Part shown: piece by piece, positions 41,112 to 50,336 of the stretch | Position numbering within the stretch: position 1 is the stretch's first letter | Layout: each line of letters opens with the position of its first letter | Origin: Bin87 sp965232895 | GTDB taxonomy: Bacteria; Chloroflexota; Dehalococcoidia; Lucifugimonadales; UBA3495 | NCBI GenBank assembly: GCA_965232895.1 | Contig: OZ247430.1 | Location: forward strand, 992,001-1,056,000 | Direction: 5' to 3' | Length of the DNA stretch: 64,000 nucleotides | Translations under genes and position numbers: made by a program | The notes under the pieces: generated by a model | The model's database searches: none | Seen by the model: only the letters and a program-made list of their open reading frames with translations | What the model was told of the DNA's origin: nothing

Positions 41112-43085
41112 GTGCAAGATTTCGCTATGCCGAAAGTCAATCACACATCCCACCGCCGCTACTTTCTCCAGGACATACCCCTGGAAGAGGCGACGGCCTG
41201 CTGGTTCGGCGCACTGGAAGGCGCTGGCTCCCTGGCGCCGATGCCCGGAGAGGATGCGCCCCTGACCGTGCCTGACATCGTGGGCCGGATCACCGCCTGG
41301 CCGGTGTGGGCCGTTGCATCTTCGCCGCACTACGATGCCGCCGCCATGGACGGCATTGCGGTGCGGGCGGCCGACACCGTTGGAGCCACCGAGACCCGAC
41401 CCGTGGCCCTGGACGTGGGCAGCCAGGCGATGTGGGTCGACACCGGCGACCCCATACCGATGGGAATGGACGCGGTGGTGATGATCGAGCGCGTGCAGCG
41501 GGATCCCGCTGACCCGGGCACCGTGCGGGTGTCCGACCCGGTGGCCCCCTGGCAGCACGTGCGTCCGCTGGGAGAGGATATCGTGGCCACCGAGTTGGTG
41601 CTGCCGGAAAACCACCGCATCACGCCCGCGGACCTGGGAGCCTGCGCGGCCGCCGGGCTCACCACCGTTCCGGTGCGCCGGCGGCCCCGGGTGACGATAA
41701 TTCCCACTGGAGACGAATTGACTCCCATCGGCGCGCCGAGAAAACCGGGAGACGTACCGGAGTTCAACTCCCTGATCCTCGCTGCTTTGATCCGCCAGTG
41801 GGGCGGCGAACCGGTGGTGTGCGAACCGGCGCCGGACGACTTTGACGCCATCCGGGAAGCGGTTGCCGCCGGTCTGGCGTCGTCGGACGTGGTGGCGATC
41901 AACGCCGGATCATCGGCAGGCGATGCCGACTACACCGCCTCGGTGATCGAGTCCCTGGGGACGCTGCAGGTGCATGGCATCGCCGTGCGTCCCGGGCATC
42001 CGGTGGCATTGGGTGTGGCGTCGGGCAAGGCGGTAATGGGAGTCCCGGGATACCCGGTGTCGGCGGCCCTGACCGCTGAGCTGCTGCTGCTGCCATTGCT
42101 GGAACGGCTGCTGGGCTCGTCGCTGCCAGCGCGAAGGCGCATCAACGCCAGCATGACCCGCAAGGTGGTCTCACCCACCGGTGAGGATGAGTTCCTGCGC
42201 GTTGCGGTGGGACGGGTTGGAGACAAGATGATCGCGACGCCGGTGCAGCGCGGCGCGGGTGTGGTCATGTCCCTGGTGCGCGCCGACGGCATCGTCCGGA
42301 TTCCCCGGCATACTGAAGGCGTGGACGCTGGCGCCGAGGTGGAAGTCGAACTGCTCCGTCCTCTGGAGGAGGTGGAGAACACCATCGTCGCCATCGGCAG
42401 CCACGACCTGGCGTTGGACCTGATGCGCAGCTTCCTGCGACGCGGAAACCCCGCGGTGAACCTGGCGTCGGCCCACGTGGGCAGCCTGGGCGGGTTGCTG
42501 GCGCTGCGGCGGGGTGAAGCCCACGTCGCGGGCTGCCACCTGCTGGACACGGAGACCGGCGGGTACAACACGTCCTACGTCCGCCGCTACCTGCCGGATA
42601 CGCCTGTCGCCATCGTTCGCCTGGTGGGACGCACCCAGGGCCTGATGACGGCCCCCGGGAACCCGCTGAACATCGCGAACCTCGAGGATCTGCTGCGGCC
42701 GGAGGTGCGGTTCGTCAACCGCCAACGGGGCTCGGGCACCCGGGTGTTGCTGGATTACCGGCTCCAGCGGATGGGGGCGGATCCCGACGATATCACGGGC
42801 TACCGGCGCGAGGAGTACAGCCACCTGGCGGTGGCGGCGGCGGTTTCGGGCGGGTCGGCTGACACCGGGTTGGGGGCGCTGTCGGCGGCCCGCGCCCTGG
42901 ATCTGGAATTCGTGCCTTTGCTCAACGAGGAGTACGATCTGGTCATCCCTATGGAGCACTACGAGAGCGATCACCTCCAGCTGTTGCTGGACCTGCTCGC
43001 CGCGCCCGGTTTCCGGCTGGCGGTGGACGAACTGGGCGGCTACGATGTTTCGCGAATGGGCGAACTGCGGGCGATGTTGCCGTGA
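41112..43085 (+). CDS. MoeA-like molybdopterin biosynthesis protein fused to a PBP-like domain
   Basis: 657 aa from GTG 41112 (ATG 41127 is an alternative). Residues about 15-405 are MoeA-like: SSPHYDAAAMDGIAVRAADT, VDTGDPIPMGMDAVVMIE, VTIIPTGDELTPIG, VVAINAGSSAGDADYT and VMGVPGYPVSAAL. Residues about 415-650 are a periplasmic-binding-protein-like (LysR-substrate type) domain: NTIVAIGSHDLALDLM, NLASAHVGSLGGLLALRRGEAHVAG, FVNRQRGSGTRVLLDY. This two-domain form is known in archaea and some bacteria, probably sensing molybdate or tungstate or choosing the metal. Stop overlaps the TPR gene start (GTGA). Confidence 0.9.
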   Translation: MQDFAMPKVNHTSHRRYFLQDIPLEEATACWFGALEGAGSLAPMPGEDAPLTVPDIVGRITAWPVWAVASSPHYDAAAMDGIAVRAADTVGATETRPVALDVGSQAMWVDTGDPIPMGMDAVVMIERVQRDPADPGTVRVSDPVAPWQHVRPLGEDIVATELVLPENHRITPADLGACAAAGLTTVPVRRRPRVTIIPTGDELTPIGAPRKPGDVPEFNSLILAALIRQWGGEPVVCEPAPDDFDAIREAVAAGLASSDVVAINAGSSAGDADYTASVIESLGTLQVHGIAVRPGHPVALGVASGKAVMGVPGYPVSAALTAELLLLPLLERLLGSSLPARRRINASMTRKVVSPTGEDEFLRVAVGRVGDKMIATPVQRGAGVVMSLVRADGIVRIPRHTEGVDAGAEVEVELLRPLEEVENTIVAIGSHDLALDLMRSFLRRGNPAVNLASAHVGSLGGLLALRRGEAHVAGCHLLDTETGGYNTSYVRRYLPDTPVAIVRLVGRTQGLMTAPGNPLNIANLEDLLRPEVRFVNRQRGSGTRVLLDYRLQRMGADPDDITGYRREEYSHLAVAAAVSGGSADTGLGALSAARALDLEFVPLLNEEYDLVIPMEHYESDHLQLLLDLLAAPGFRLAVDELGGYDVSRMGELRAMLP

Positions 43086-43609
43086 CCAGCAATCCTAACC
43101 AGCGCATCGCCCGCCGGACCGCCGAATTGGACGCCCAGCTCGCGGCCAACGGCGGCGACCATGCGGAGACCCCGCGGGCGCAGCACCGGCTGGCCCACGC
43201 TTATCGCGCCGCCCGTCAATTCGATCAGGCTCTGCATTGGTTTGACCGCGCCGCGGCAGGCAGCGCGCGGGCGCACGGGCCGGATCACCTCGAAACGCTG
43301 CGCTACCGGAGCAGCCTGGCCAATTGCCACTACGCCGCCGGACACACCGACGTGGCCATCGAGATGTTCCGCGCCCTGTTCGACGCGCGCCGCGCCGCGT
43401 TGGGCGACGATCATCCGGATACCCTGCGCAGCCGGGGGAGCCTGGCCAACGCGCTGCACGCGGTGGGTCGCTATGACAAGGCGGCAACACTGCACCTGCG
43501 CAACGCCGGCGACCGGGCGGAGACCCTGGGCCGCCAGCATCCCTCCACCGAGGCCAGCCTCCGCAACCTGGCGCGAGCCGTCCGCGACGCCGGCGCGGAC
43601 ACGACCTGA
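43082..43609 (+). CDS. tetratricopeptide-repeat protein
   Basis: 175 aa from a GTG that overlaps the MoeA-PBP stop (43082-43085), so translation is coupled. At least three degenerate TPR/kinesin-light-chain-like repeats: AQHRLAHAYRAARQFDQALHWF, RSSLANCHYAAGHTDVAIEMF, RGSLANALHAVGRYDKAATLH, with the recurring G-DHP-TL-S spacer. Likely a protein-interaction adaptor. Cytosolic, no signal. Confidence 0.85.
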   Translation: MTSNPNQRIARRTAELDAQLAANGGDHAETPRAQHRLAHAYRAARQFDQALHWFDRAAAGSARAHGPDHLETLRYRSSLANCHYAAGHTDVAIEMFRALFDARRAALGDDHPDTLRSRGSLANALHAVGRYDKAATLHLRNAGDRAETLGRQHPSTEASLRNLARAVRDAGADTT

Positions 43610-43611
43610 CC

Positions 43612-44940
43612 TTGGCCAACGAGGAAGCAGCCGGCGGGTTATCCGATCCGGAACGGCCGGGTTCCGAATCCAAGACCTCATTCCGCGCCTGGTTGGTCCT
43701 GCTGCTGAACCGGACCCACCAGAGCACGGTGGTGCTGTCATCCTACGGGCTCGGGCTGTTTCTGCCCTTTGTGCAGGCGGACCTGGATCTCAGCTACCTG
43801 GAGATCGGCGTTCTGCAAGCCGTCTGGTGGGGCACGCCGGCGGTTCTGCTGGTGCCCTTCAGCCTGCTTTTCGCCCGGTTCAATCCGAACCGCAGGGTGC
43901 TCGTCGCGCTGGCGCTCATGGCGCCCTGCCTGTTCAGCCAGGGTCTGGCCATCGGGTTCTGGACCCTGCTGGCGTCGCGGTTCCTGACGGTGCTGGTGCA
44001 TGCGTCGATGGCGCCGGCAAGGCCGCTCCTGCTCCGCTGGTGGGCCGCTCCCCGCCAGTACTCCACCGTGAGCTCCCTGGGCCTGTCCATGCACTCCACC
44101 TTCATGGCGGCGGCCCTCACCTTCGGCCCGATCATCATTGTGGTATTGGACAGCTGGCGGCTGGCCTACTTCGTTCAGGGAGCGCTGATGGCTGCGCACC
44201 TGCTGGTGTGGGCGGCGCTGACGTGGGGAGCCCGGAAGCCGGCGCAGGGCCCGGAGGATGCGGTCGCAGCCGCTCCGGCGTCGAATGACCCCGCAGACGG
44301 CGCCGTGGCAGAGCAAAACGCCCGGCCGCCGCTGGTCCGCTCGCTGGTGGCCTATCCCCACGCCTGGCTGCTGGGCGTGGTCATGCTGTGGCTTTCGGCG
44401 TCATGGACGACGGTGTTGACCTTCCTGCCCACGATCCTGGAGGCGCACCGGGGCATCGCCATCACATCGGGCAGCGTGCTGTTCGGGTTCCTGTACTACG
44501 TGCTGATCCCGGGGGCGCTGGCGGGAAGCTGGATATTCAATCACATCACCAACCGGCGGCTGATGGCGCTGCTGCCGGCCACGCTGAACCTGGTGGCCAC
44601 GGTGGTCGCCGTGCTGGCCGGCAACGTGGTGATCGCCGCGTTGGCCCTGACCGGGTTGGGCATCGCCTGGGTGTTCGTCCCGGCCATGGAGATACTGCCC
44701 TTCGAGTTCAGGAACATCCGCACGCGGGAGGTTTCGGTGCTGTCGGGGTTGGTGCAGACCTTCGGCGCGGTGGGCTTCGGCGCCGGCCCGGTGATCGCCG
44801 GGGCGCTGGCCCAGACGACCGGCTCGCTGGTCACCGGGGTTCTGGTCGTGGCGCTGATGACCGCCCTGGCGGTGGTCGCGGCGGCGCTGTTGCCGCGCAG
44901 CTTTGGCGGTGGGCCGGCTCTCCGCGGCAACCGAGTTTGA
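43612..44940 (+). CDS. MFS transporter
   Basis: 442 aa from a TTG 2 bases after the TPR stop. About twelve hydrophobic segments in two groups of six, separated by a hydrophilic loop (ARKPAQGPEDAVAAAPASND...) near residue 205-235. The first-half loop 2-3 (LLFARFNPNRR) and late motif GLVQTFGAVGFGAGPVIAGAL fit the major facilitator superfamily. Polar N-terminus. Substrate unknown; linkage to Mo-cofactor genes hints at an anion or small metabolite, but that is a guess. Confidence 0.85.
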   Translation: MANEEAAGGLSDPERPGSESKTSFRAWLVLLLNRTHQSTVVLSSYGLGLFLPFVQADLDLSYLEIGVLQAVWWGTPAVLLVPFSLLFARFNPNRRVLVALALMAPCLFSQGLAIGFWTLLASRFLTVLVHASMAPARPLLLRWWAAPRQYSTVSSLGLSMHSTFMAAALTFGPIIIVVLDSWRLAYFVQGALMAAHLLVWAALTWGARKPAQGPEDAVAAAPASNDPADGAVAEQNARPPLVRSLVAYPHAWLLGVVMLWLSASWTTVLTFLPTILEAHRGIAITSGSVLFGFLYYVLIPGALAGSWIFNHITNRRLMALLPATLNLVATVVAVLAGNVVIAALALTGLGIAWVFVPAMEILPFEFRNIRTREVSVLSGLVQTFGAVGFGAGPVIAGALAQTTGSLVTGVLVVALMTALAVVAAALLPRSFGGGPALRGNRV

Positions 44941-44975
44941 CCTGTTTGTGGCAATATACGACAGGAGGTGGTGGA

Positions 44976-45614
44976 ATGACCACACATTTCACGGATGACG
45001 AAATTGACGCGCTCGGGGAGCGGCTGCGGCAGAGTTGGTCTGCCACAGACCGGGAAACTTTTCGAGACTACCAGAGCCAATTGGATGCGCTCCGTCATAG
45101 CTTGGAGGCGGAGCTGCATTTGCTGGCGCCCGATGCAGAAATCGCCTCCCGTACGAAACGGTTTGAAACTGTGGCGGCGAAGCTGCGACGGCGGCCAGAC
45201 CTGTCTTTATCGCAAGTGACCGACCTCGCCGGTTGCCGCATCATCGTGTCCGGCAGGCTTGAGCAAGAGGTAATTGTAGGCGGTCTACAGCAAGCCTATG
45301 ATGTTCAGCAGACGGACGACAAAAGCACCAGTCCCAAGTTCGGCTACCGAGCCGTTCACTTGGACATTCGCTATCGCGGCCAACTAATGGAAATTCAGGT
45401 GCAGACCCGCAACCAGTTCCGCTGGCAGCAGGTTTCTGAACGGGCCGCCGGGTATGACATATCCATCAAGTACAGCGGCGGCCGTCCGGAAGTCATCCAA
45501 GCACTGCTGGAGCTGTCGGAACTGGCATACCGGTGCGATCTGGACAACGTTGAACTGCCCGAAACCGCGGTCGCGCAAGCTATTGACGTGATAGCATTGG
45601 CCTATTCCGACTGA
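44976..45614 (+). CDS. RelA/SpoT-domain small alarmone-synthetase-like protein
   Basis: 212 aa; ATG 44976 has AGGAGGTGGT upstream. Only the nucleotidyl-transferase (synthetase) domain is present: SRTKRFETVAAKLRRRPDLS, VTDLAGCRIIV, the nucleotide-loop SPKFGYRAVHLDIRYRG with the conserved Tyr, and LMEIQVQTRNQFRWQQVSE. No HD hydrolase, TGS or ACT domain. Such stand-alone domains are small alarmone synthetases or toxic toxSAS enzymes. A 118-aa gene follows 31 bases later with its own ribosome-binding site, a layout seen in toxSAS toxin-antitoxin pairs. It interrupts the MFS-CoxE neighbourhood. Confidence 0.85.
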   Translation: MTTHFTDDEIDALGERLRQSWSATDRETFRDYQSQLDALRHSLEAELHLLAPDAEIASRTKRFETVAAKLRRRPDLSLSQVTDLAGCRIIVSGRLEQEVIVGGLQQAYDVQQTDDKSTSPKFGYRAVHLDIRYRGQLMEIQVQTRNQFRWQQVSERAAGYDISIKYSGGRPEVIQALLELSELAYRCDLDNVELPETAVAQAIDVIALAYSD

Positions 45615-45645
45615 TCCGGCCGGGCCTTGCAAAGGAGACACCCGA

Positions 45646-46002
45646 ATGAGCACGAACTTTCTGATCGAGCATGACCGGCACGGCAAAATCCCCACCCGAA
45701 TCACGGTTTACGAAGATATTTGCCAGGCCAACGAGCGGCTATACCGGCTGGAAGATGAGCAAATGGACGAGCTCAACGCCTGCCTCAAAGCCGGCAAGCC
45801 TGTCCGAATGGAATATGTTGTCCTTGGAGGCGAGTCCGTGGAATCCATCAAGCGTACTCATGGTCGTTATTTCGGCGGTGAGTATGAAGTGGTCGTACCA
45901 AAGGAAGTTCATTACATAGCCACCTGGAAGGAAAAGTTGCACTGGACCCCGCAAGAGCGTAGGGCCGCGGAGTCCAAAGCATTCGCCCGCGCCATCAGCT
46001 GA
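45646..46002 (+). CDS. small hypothetical partner of the RelA/SpoT protein (possible antitoxin)
   Basis: 118 aa with AAAGGAGAC ahead of the ATG. Charged, mixed alpha/beta: N-terminal FLIEHDRHGKIPTRITVYED, a helical EDEQMDELNACLKAGKPVRMEY, and a basic/aromatic end (VHYIATWKEKLHWTPQERRAAES). No recognised domain. Its place directly after a RelA/SpoT-domain gene, and the fact that the pair is inserted between unrelated genes, suggest an antitoxin or accessory role; there is no direct evidence. Confidence 0.5.
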   Translation: MSTNFLIEHDRHGKIPTRITVYEDICQANERLYRLEDEQMDELNACLKAGKPVRMEYVVLGGESVESIKRTHGRYFGGEYEVVVPKEVHYIATWKEKLHWTPQERRAAESKAFARAIS

Positions 46003-46021
46003 GTCTGAACTGGATTGTGAT

Positions 46022-47413
46022 ATGACCACCGGCGTCAGCGTAAACCTGCACACCGCGCCGGCTGACGCCGGCGATGGGACGATCCTGCCCAACCTCCTGA
46101 TGTTCGGCGAGGTGCTCCGCCGCCTGGGGCTGGACGTGGGTTCCGCGAACATGCTCGACCTGGTGCGCGCCACCGAGTACGTGCCCATCGGCGGGAACCG
46201 CAACGACTTCCGCCTGGCCGCGCGGGCGCTGCTGGTGCACCGTCGCAGCGACCTGGAGCTTTTCGACGAGGCGTTCCAGGTGTTCTGGAGGCGGCCGGCC
46301 CACGGACGAAGCATGCGCGACCTGCGCTCCATGGGTGAGGAACGCCGCTACCGAACCCCTCGGGTCATGCCGCACCGGGAGGATACCTCTGACGGGCCTC
46401 CTGGCGGCGACGACCCCGATGATGCCGGCGACCGTCAGCCGGTGGTGGACCTGCAGCGGTCGTTCAGCGCGCGGGAGGTCTTGCGGCAGCGGGATTTCGC
46501 CGACTACACGCCAGCCGAGGTGTCGGCGGCGCGTGTCCTGATGTCTGAGTTGCAGTGGGATTTGGGAAGCCGACGCACCCGCAGGCTCACCTGGGGTGAC
46601 GGGCGCGACGTGGACCTGCGGCGCACCATGCGTCGCAGCCTGTCCTACGGCGGCGAGATGCTGGACATCGCCCACCGCCGGCGCAAGAACAAGCCCCGGC
46701 CCCTGGTGCTGATCTGCGACGTCAGCGGCTCCATGGAGCGCTACACCCGCATGTTGCTGCACTTTGTGCATACCGTCGCCGTCAGCGGGCAGCAGCTGGA
46801 GGCCTTCCTGTTCGCCACGCGCCTGACCCGCATCACCCGCCACCTGGAGCATCGCGGGGTTGACCGCGCCGTGTCGGAGGTGGCCCGGGCCGTACCCGAC
46901 TGGGCCGGCGGCACCCGCATCGGCGAGGCGATCAAGGCGTTCAACTACCGTTGGGCGCGGCGCGTCCTGCGCGGCGGCGCGGTGGTCCTGGTCATATCCG
47001 ACGGGTGGGACCGGGGCGAACCGGAATTGCTGTCCCGCGAGATGGCGCGGCTGCAGCGCAGTTGCCATCGCCTGATCTGGCTGAACCCGCTGCTGGGGTC
47101 GCCGGGCTACGAGCCGCTGACCCGTGGGATGCAGGCCGCCCTGCCATACATCGATGACTTCCTGCCGGCCCACAACCTCCACAGCCTGCAGGAACTCGCG
47201 GGTCACCTGAACCGGCTGACGGCGCGGCGCGCGCCGCCGACGGCACGACGCAGATCGCCCACGGATGGCGACGAGGCGAACGAGCCCGAGGGCGGCGCGA
47301 CCCACGACGGCGGAGCCGCCGCCCGGTCACGCCGTGAACTGAACCCGGCGTTGGCGCCAACCTTCCGGCATCCGCTGTGGGGTCACCCGAACATTCCGGG
47401 CGGCGGCAGCTAG
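46022..47413 (+). CDS. CoxE-like VWA-domain protein
   Basis: 463 aa. N-terminal CoxE region (LPNLLMFGEVLRRLGLDVGSANMLDLVRA...) and a C-terminal von Willebrand A domain with MIDAS motif D233-V-S-G-S-M, FATRLTRITRHLEHR, GGTRIGEAIKAFNYRW and VLVISDGWDRGE. CoxE works with the MoxR-type ATPase CoxD in maturing the Mo-Cu or Mo site of CO-dehydrogenase-like enzymes. The nearby MoeA genes fit, but no CoxD or dehydrogenase subunits are in the window. Confidence 0.88.
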   Translation: MTTGVSVNLHTAPADAGDGTILPNLLMFGEVLRRLGLDVGSANMLDLVRATEYVPIGGNRNDFRLAARALLVHRRSDLELFDEAFQVFWRRPAHGRSMRDLRSMGEERRYRTPRVMPHREDTSDGPPGGDDPDDAGDRQPVVDLQRSFSAREVLRQRDFADYTPAEVSAARVLMSELQWDLGSRRTRRLTWGDGRDVDLRRTMRRSLSYGGEMLDIAHRRRKNKPRPLVLICDVSGSMERYTRMLLHFVHTVAVSGQQLEAFLFATRLTRITRHLEHRGVDRAVSEVARAVPDWAGGTRIGEAIKAFNYRWARRVLRGGAVVLVISDGWDRGEPELLSREMARLQRSCHRLIWLNPLLGSPGYEPLTRGMQAALPYIDDFLPAHNLHSLQELAGHLNRLTARRAPPTARRRSPTDGDEANEPEGGATHDGGAAARSRRELNPALAPTFRHPLWGHPNIPGGGS

Positions 47414-47790
47414 CCGGCCTGGCCGGGCGCGATTTCGTTGTACAGGCTGGCCAGGGTGGTCGCCAGCGCGCGGGGCCGTTCTGCGTACTCCGGCGTGGGG
47501 TACCACTCGTAGTCGAAGCTGCGGACGATGTGGCCCTCGATGCTGGTGCGCAGGTTGGACACGATGACGCGGAAGCCCAGGGCGTGGGACGCCTGCTCGG
47601 CCAACTGCTCCAGCACGATGTTGGGGCAGTTGAAAATCACCATGAACCCGCCCTGCCGTTCTCCGTCGGTCACCCGGGCGCGAAACACGTTGCCGAACAG
47701 GTCGACGTCCACGATGGTGTAGCGGCGCTCGGCAGCGCCGTGGTCAGGCCAACCGATGTAAATGTCGCCGCCGACGTTCCAGTGGTGCAT
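47410..47790 (-). CDS. hypothetical protein
   Basis: 126 aa from the ATG at 47790 (GGGAGA upstream; the frame is open further but without a site). Begins MHHWNVGGDIYIGWPDHGAAE; has a beta-rich middle (RYTIVDVDLFGNVFRARVTDGER...FMVIFNCPNIVLEQL) and SFDYEWYPTPEYAERPRAL near the end. No family recognised. It is convergent with the CoxE gene, overlapping its last 4 bases. Confidence 0.55.
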   Translation of the reverse strand: MHHWNVGGDIYIGWPDHGAAERRYTIVDVDLFGNVFRARVTDGERQGGFMVIFNCPNIVLEQLAEQASHALGFRVIVSNLRTSIEGHIVRSFDYEWYPTPEYAERPRALATTLASLYNEIAPGQAG

Positions 47791-47938
47791 GGATGGATCT
47801 CCCTGCGGCTGATGGGTAATACAGCTTGGACAAGATCGTAGCGGGGCCATGAAACCGGCGCAAGAGCGGGAGCGTATGCCGGCCATAGTATAAGGATTAT
47901 ACGAGTGGGTTCTACGCTCGCCCCACCGCTGTGATAAT

Positions 47939-48946
47939 ATGCTGCCCGTGATTGAAGCGCTGAATAAATTGCGCCGAGCGCTGACCAGCTGGTACGTCGC
48001 CGGAGCCGCGGCCGTAATCCTCGGCCTGGTGATCGGAGGGGTGATATTTTTCTTCGTCGCCCCAGGCAAGCCATCGGTTGGCGTGATCAACATCCCGTTC
48101 ACCGTCATCGATGAAGGCTCAGCGTTCGTTATCGGGCAGCATCTCGATTACGCCCTGCAGGACGACTCGATCAAAGCGGTGGTGATTTCCCTCTCCAGCC
48201 CGGGCGGAGGCGCGTCCTCCAGCGAGCGCCTGTACTTTCACACCAGCCGCCTGCGGGAAGAAAAACCGGTGGTCATCGTGATGAACGGCATGGTCGCCAG
48301 TGGCGGCTTCATGATGGCCATGGGCGGCAATTACATCTTCGCCCAGCCGTCCTCCCTCGTCGGCAACGTCGGTGTCATCGGGATATCGGGCGGGACGCTG
48401 CCGCCGGTGTTCCCCGAAATTATCACGACCACCGGCCCGCACAAGCTGACCGGCGGCTCCAGGCAGCACTGGGTTGCCCTGATTGACCTGATCAAGGACC
48501 GGTTCGCCAAGATGGTGATCCATGAGCGAGGCGACCGTCTCCGCATTACCGAAGCACAGTTGCTGGAAGGGAACCTCTACGCGGGACAGGATGCAGTGTC
48601 CCTGGGCCTGGCTGACGCCATCGGCTTTACCGGCGACGGGGTGGAAAAGGCGGCCGAACTGGCCGGAATCGGGAGATACGGCATTGTCGACGTGAACGCG
48701 GAGGTCTTCGAGAAATACGGATGGCGCGCCCAGCTCGCGCATGCGCCGCAGAACGAACCAGCCGCGCATGATGGCGACGCGGCCGCCGAGTCCAGGTCGG
48801 GCCGCGACGGCGAAGCGCCCGAAGATCAGCACGGGCAACCCCTGATGGGAGCCCTGGGTCAGGAACAGGTGAACCCACTATCGGAGTTGCCGATCGAGGT
48901 CGGACAGCCGAATATCTACTACCTGTATGCGGGTTATGGTCACTAA
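47939..48946 (+). CDS. SppA-like (S49 family) membrane serine protease
   Basis: 335 aa. N-terminal membrane helix (about 19-41), then a ClpP/crotonase-like protease domain: VISLSSPGGGASSSERLY, the nucleophile S121 in GMVASGGFMMAMGG, and candidate general base K169 (GPHKLTGGSR), at the spacing used by short SppA enzymes. The C-terminal ~65 residues are polar and low-complexity. It degrades membrane-retained signal peptides or other membrane substrates in the family. Its 3' end overlaps the DUF4350 gene by 20 bases and a lipoprotein gene follows, forming a three-gene envelope operon. Confidence 0.85.
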   Translation: MLPVIEALNKLRRALTSWYVAGAAAVILGLVIGGVIFFFVAPGKPSVGVINIPFTVIDEGSAFVIGQHLDYALQDDSIKAVVISLSSPGGGASSSERLYFHTSRLREEKPVVIVMNGMVASGGFMMAMGGNYIFAQPSSLVGNVGVIGISGGTLPPVFPEIITTTGPHKLTGGSRQHWVALIDLIKDRFAKMVIHERGDRLRITEAQLLEGNLYAGQDAVSLGLADAIGFTGDGVEKAAELAGIGRYGIVDVNAEVFEKYGWRAQLAHAPQNEPAAHDGDAAAESRSGRDGEAPEDQHGQPLMGALGQEQVNPLSELPIEVGQPNIYYLYAGYGH

Positions 48947-50333
48947 ACTCGCGGGGGTCCTGATACTCCTGGTGGTCTTTGTCGGCGTGGCCTTCGCCGC
49001 CGCTTTTCTGATTTTCTATCGCGGCAGCTACGCTGGCCCGTCCGGTGGGGAGATTGAATACGTGCCGCCGGACGTCGCCAGCGCCGCTGACGGCACGCAA
49101 TGGACGCCGTCGGTCGGTGAACGCGCTGGCGGCCTCGTGCTGGTCGACACCCTCCACAGCAACGGGTTCTCCTCGCGGGAAATCCTGACGCTGCGCACGC
49201 GGGTGGTGGCCCAGGGGTACGACCTCGAATTGCTCGGCAACTTCGCCAGGGAATCGGAAGCGGAGCGCCAGGATCAGCTCGCCGAACGGCTGCGCGAGGC
49301 GGACAGCCTGGTGGTCATAACGCCGTTGATCAGCTACTCGGCCAGCGAGGTTGACCTGATCGAAGATTTCGTGCGCAAGGGCGGCAAGCTGGTACTGGTC
49401 TCCGACCCCGGCCGGCGTGACCAGATGAACACGCTGGCCCAGCGCTTTGGCGTGCAGTTCCGTCCGGACTATCTGTTCAACCAGGTTGAGAACAACCAGA
49501 ACTATCAGAACATATTCGTGCGCGATTTCCGACCCGACGAGTTGACCGCCGGTTTGGACACCGTCGTGCTGTACACGGCCGGGTCGATCACCTCATCCGG
49601 GCCAGGTCTCGCCGTAGCGGACGCCGGCACCGAGTCCGTGGTGGCGGAGAACAATGGCGATCTCTACGTGATGGCGAGGGCCGCCGACAGGAACGTCCTG
49701 GCCATTTCCGATTTCACCTTCATGATCCCGCCCCACGATTCCACCCTGGACAACGACCGCCTGCTGTCCAACATCATCGACTTTGTCACCACCAGCGACC
49801 GCGTTTTCGATCTGGGCGACTTTCCGCACTTCTACCGGACCGGACCCGATGACGGCGTGCAGATCCTGCTGGGCCGGCCCGAACTGCTGGGCAGCGGCGC
49901 CAAAATCAAGCAGGGCTTGGGAGATTATGGAATCTCCGCCGACATCCAGGGAAGCGAAGACGTGAGCCGGGACACGGTGTTCCTGGGTTTGTATGACGAC
50001 GCGCTGCAGGTGCAGCAGTATTTGCGAGTTGCGGGTATACGGGTTGACGATACCCTTGCCATGCCATTTGGCGCCGAGATTGGCACGAAAGGCACGTCGG
50101 TCACGATGCTGGATAGAGAGGGCGGGCGACACGTGCTCGTACTGCTGGCCGACACGCCAAAAGCGCTGGACACGGCGGTGACCCGCTTGTTGGACGGGAA
50201 GTTCAGGTCTAACTTCATCAGTGACATGGCGTCCGTAAGCGTTCCCGCAACGTTAAGCTCAACATCGAGCTCAGCCTCCCGGTCGAGCTCGAGTTCAGGC
50301 TCGAACTCGAGTGGTTCGGGAAACGGTGAGTAG
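48927..50333 (+). CDS. DUF4350/GldG-like membrane-anchored protein
   Basis: 468 aa. One N-terminal membrane helix (about 5-31), then an ABC-type_uncharacterised/DUF4350-like alpha/beta domain: LVLVDTLHSNGFSSREILTL, DSLVVITPLISYSASEVDLIEDFVRKGGKLVLVSDP, VMARAADRNVLAISDFTFM and NDRLLSNIIDFV. A second part (about 300-430) handles a similar fold, and the end is a Ser-rich tail (SSTSSSASRSSSSSGSNSSG). Probably outward-facing. It sits between the SppA-like and lipoprotein genes; 3 bases separate it from the latter. Confidence 0.7.
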   Translation: MRVMVTKLAGVLILLVVFVGVAFAAAFLIFYRGSYAGPSGGEIEYVPPDVASAADGTQWTPSVGERAGGLVLVDTLHSNGFSSREILTLRTRVVAQGYDLELLGNFARESEAERQDQLAERLREADSLVVITPLISYSASEVDLIEDFVRKGGKLVLVSDPGRRDQMNTLAQRFGVQFRPDYLFNQVENNQNYQNIFVRDFRPDELTAGLDTVVLYTAGSITSSGPGLAVADAGTESVVAENNGDLYVMARAADRNVLAISDFTFMIPPHDSTLDNDRLLSNIIDFVTTSDRVFDLGDFPHFYRTGPDDGVQILLGRPELLGSGAKIKQGLGDYGISADIQGSEDVSRDTVFLGLYDDALQVQQYLRVAGIRVDDTLAMPFGAEIGTKGTSVTMLDREGGRHVLVLLADTPKALDTAVTRLLDGKFRSNFISDMASVSVPATLSSTSSSASRSSSSSGSNSSGSGNGE

Positions 50334-50336
50334 TTT

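Noticed and set aside
46022..47413. CO dehydrogenase (cox) operon
   Set aside because: CoxE-like protein and MoeA genes fit, but no CoxL/M/S structural subunits or CoxD ATPase are present.
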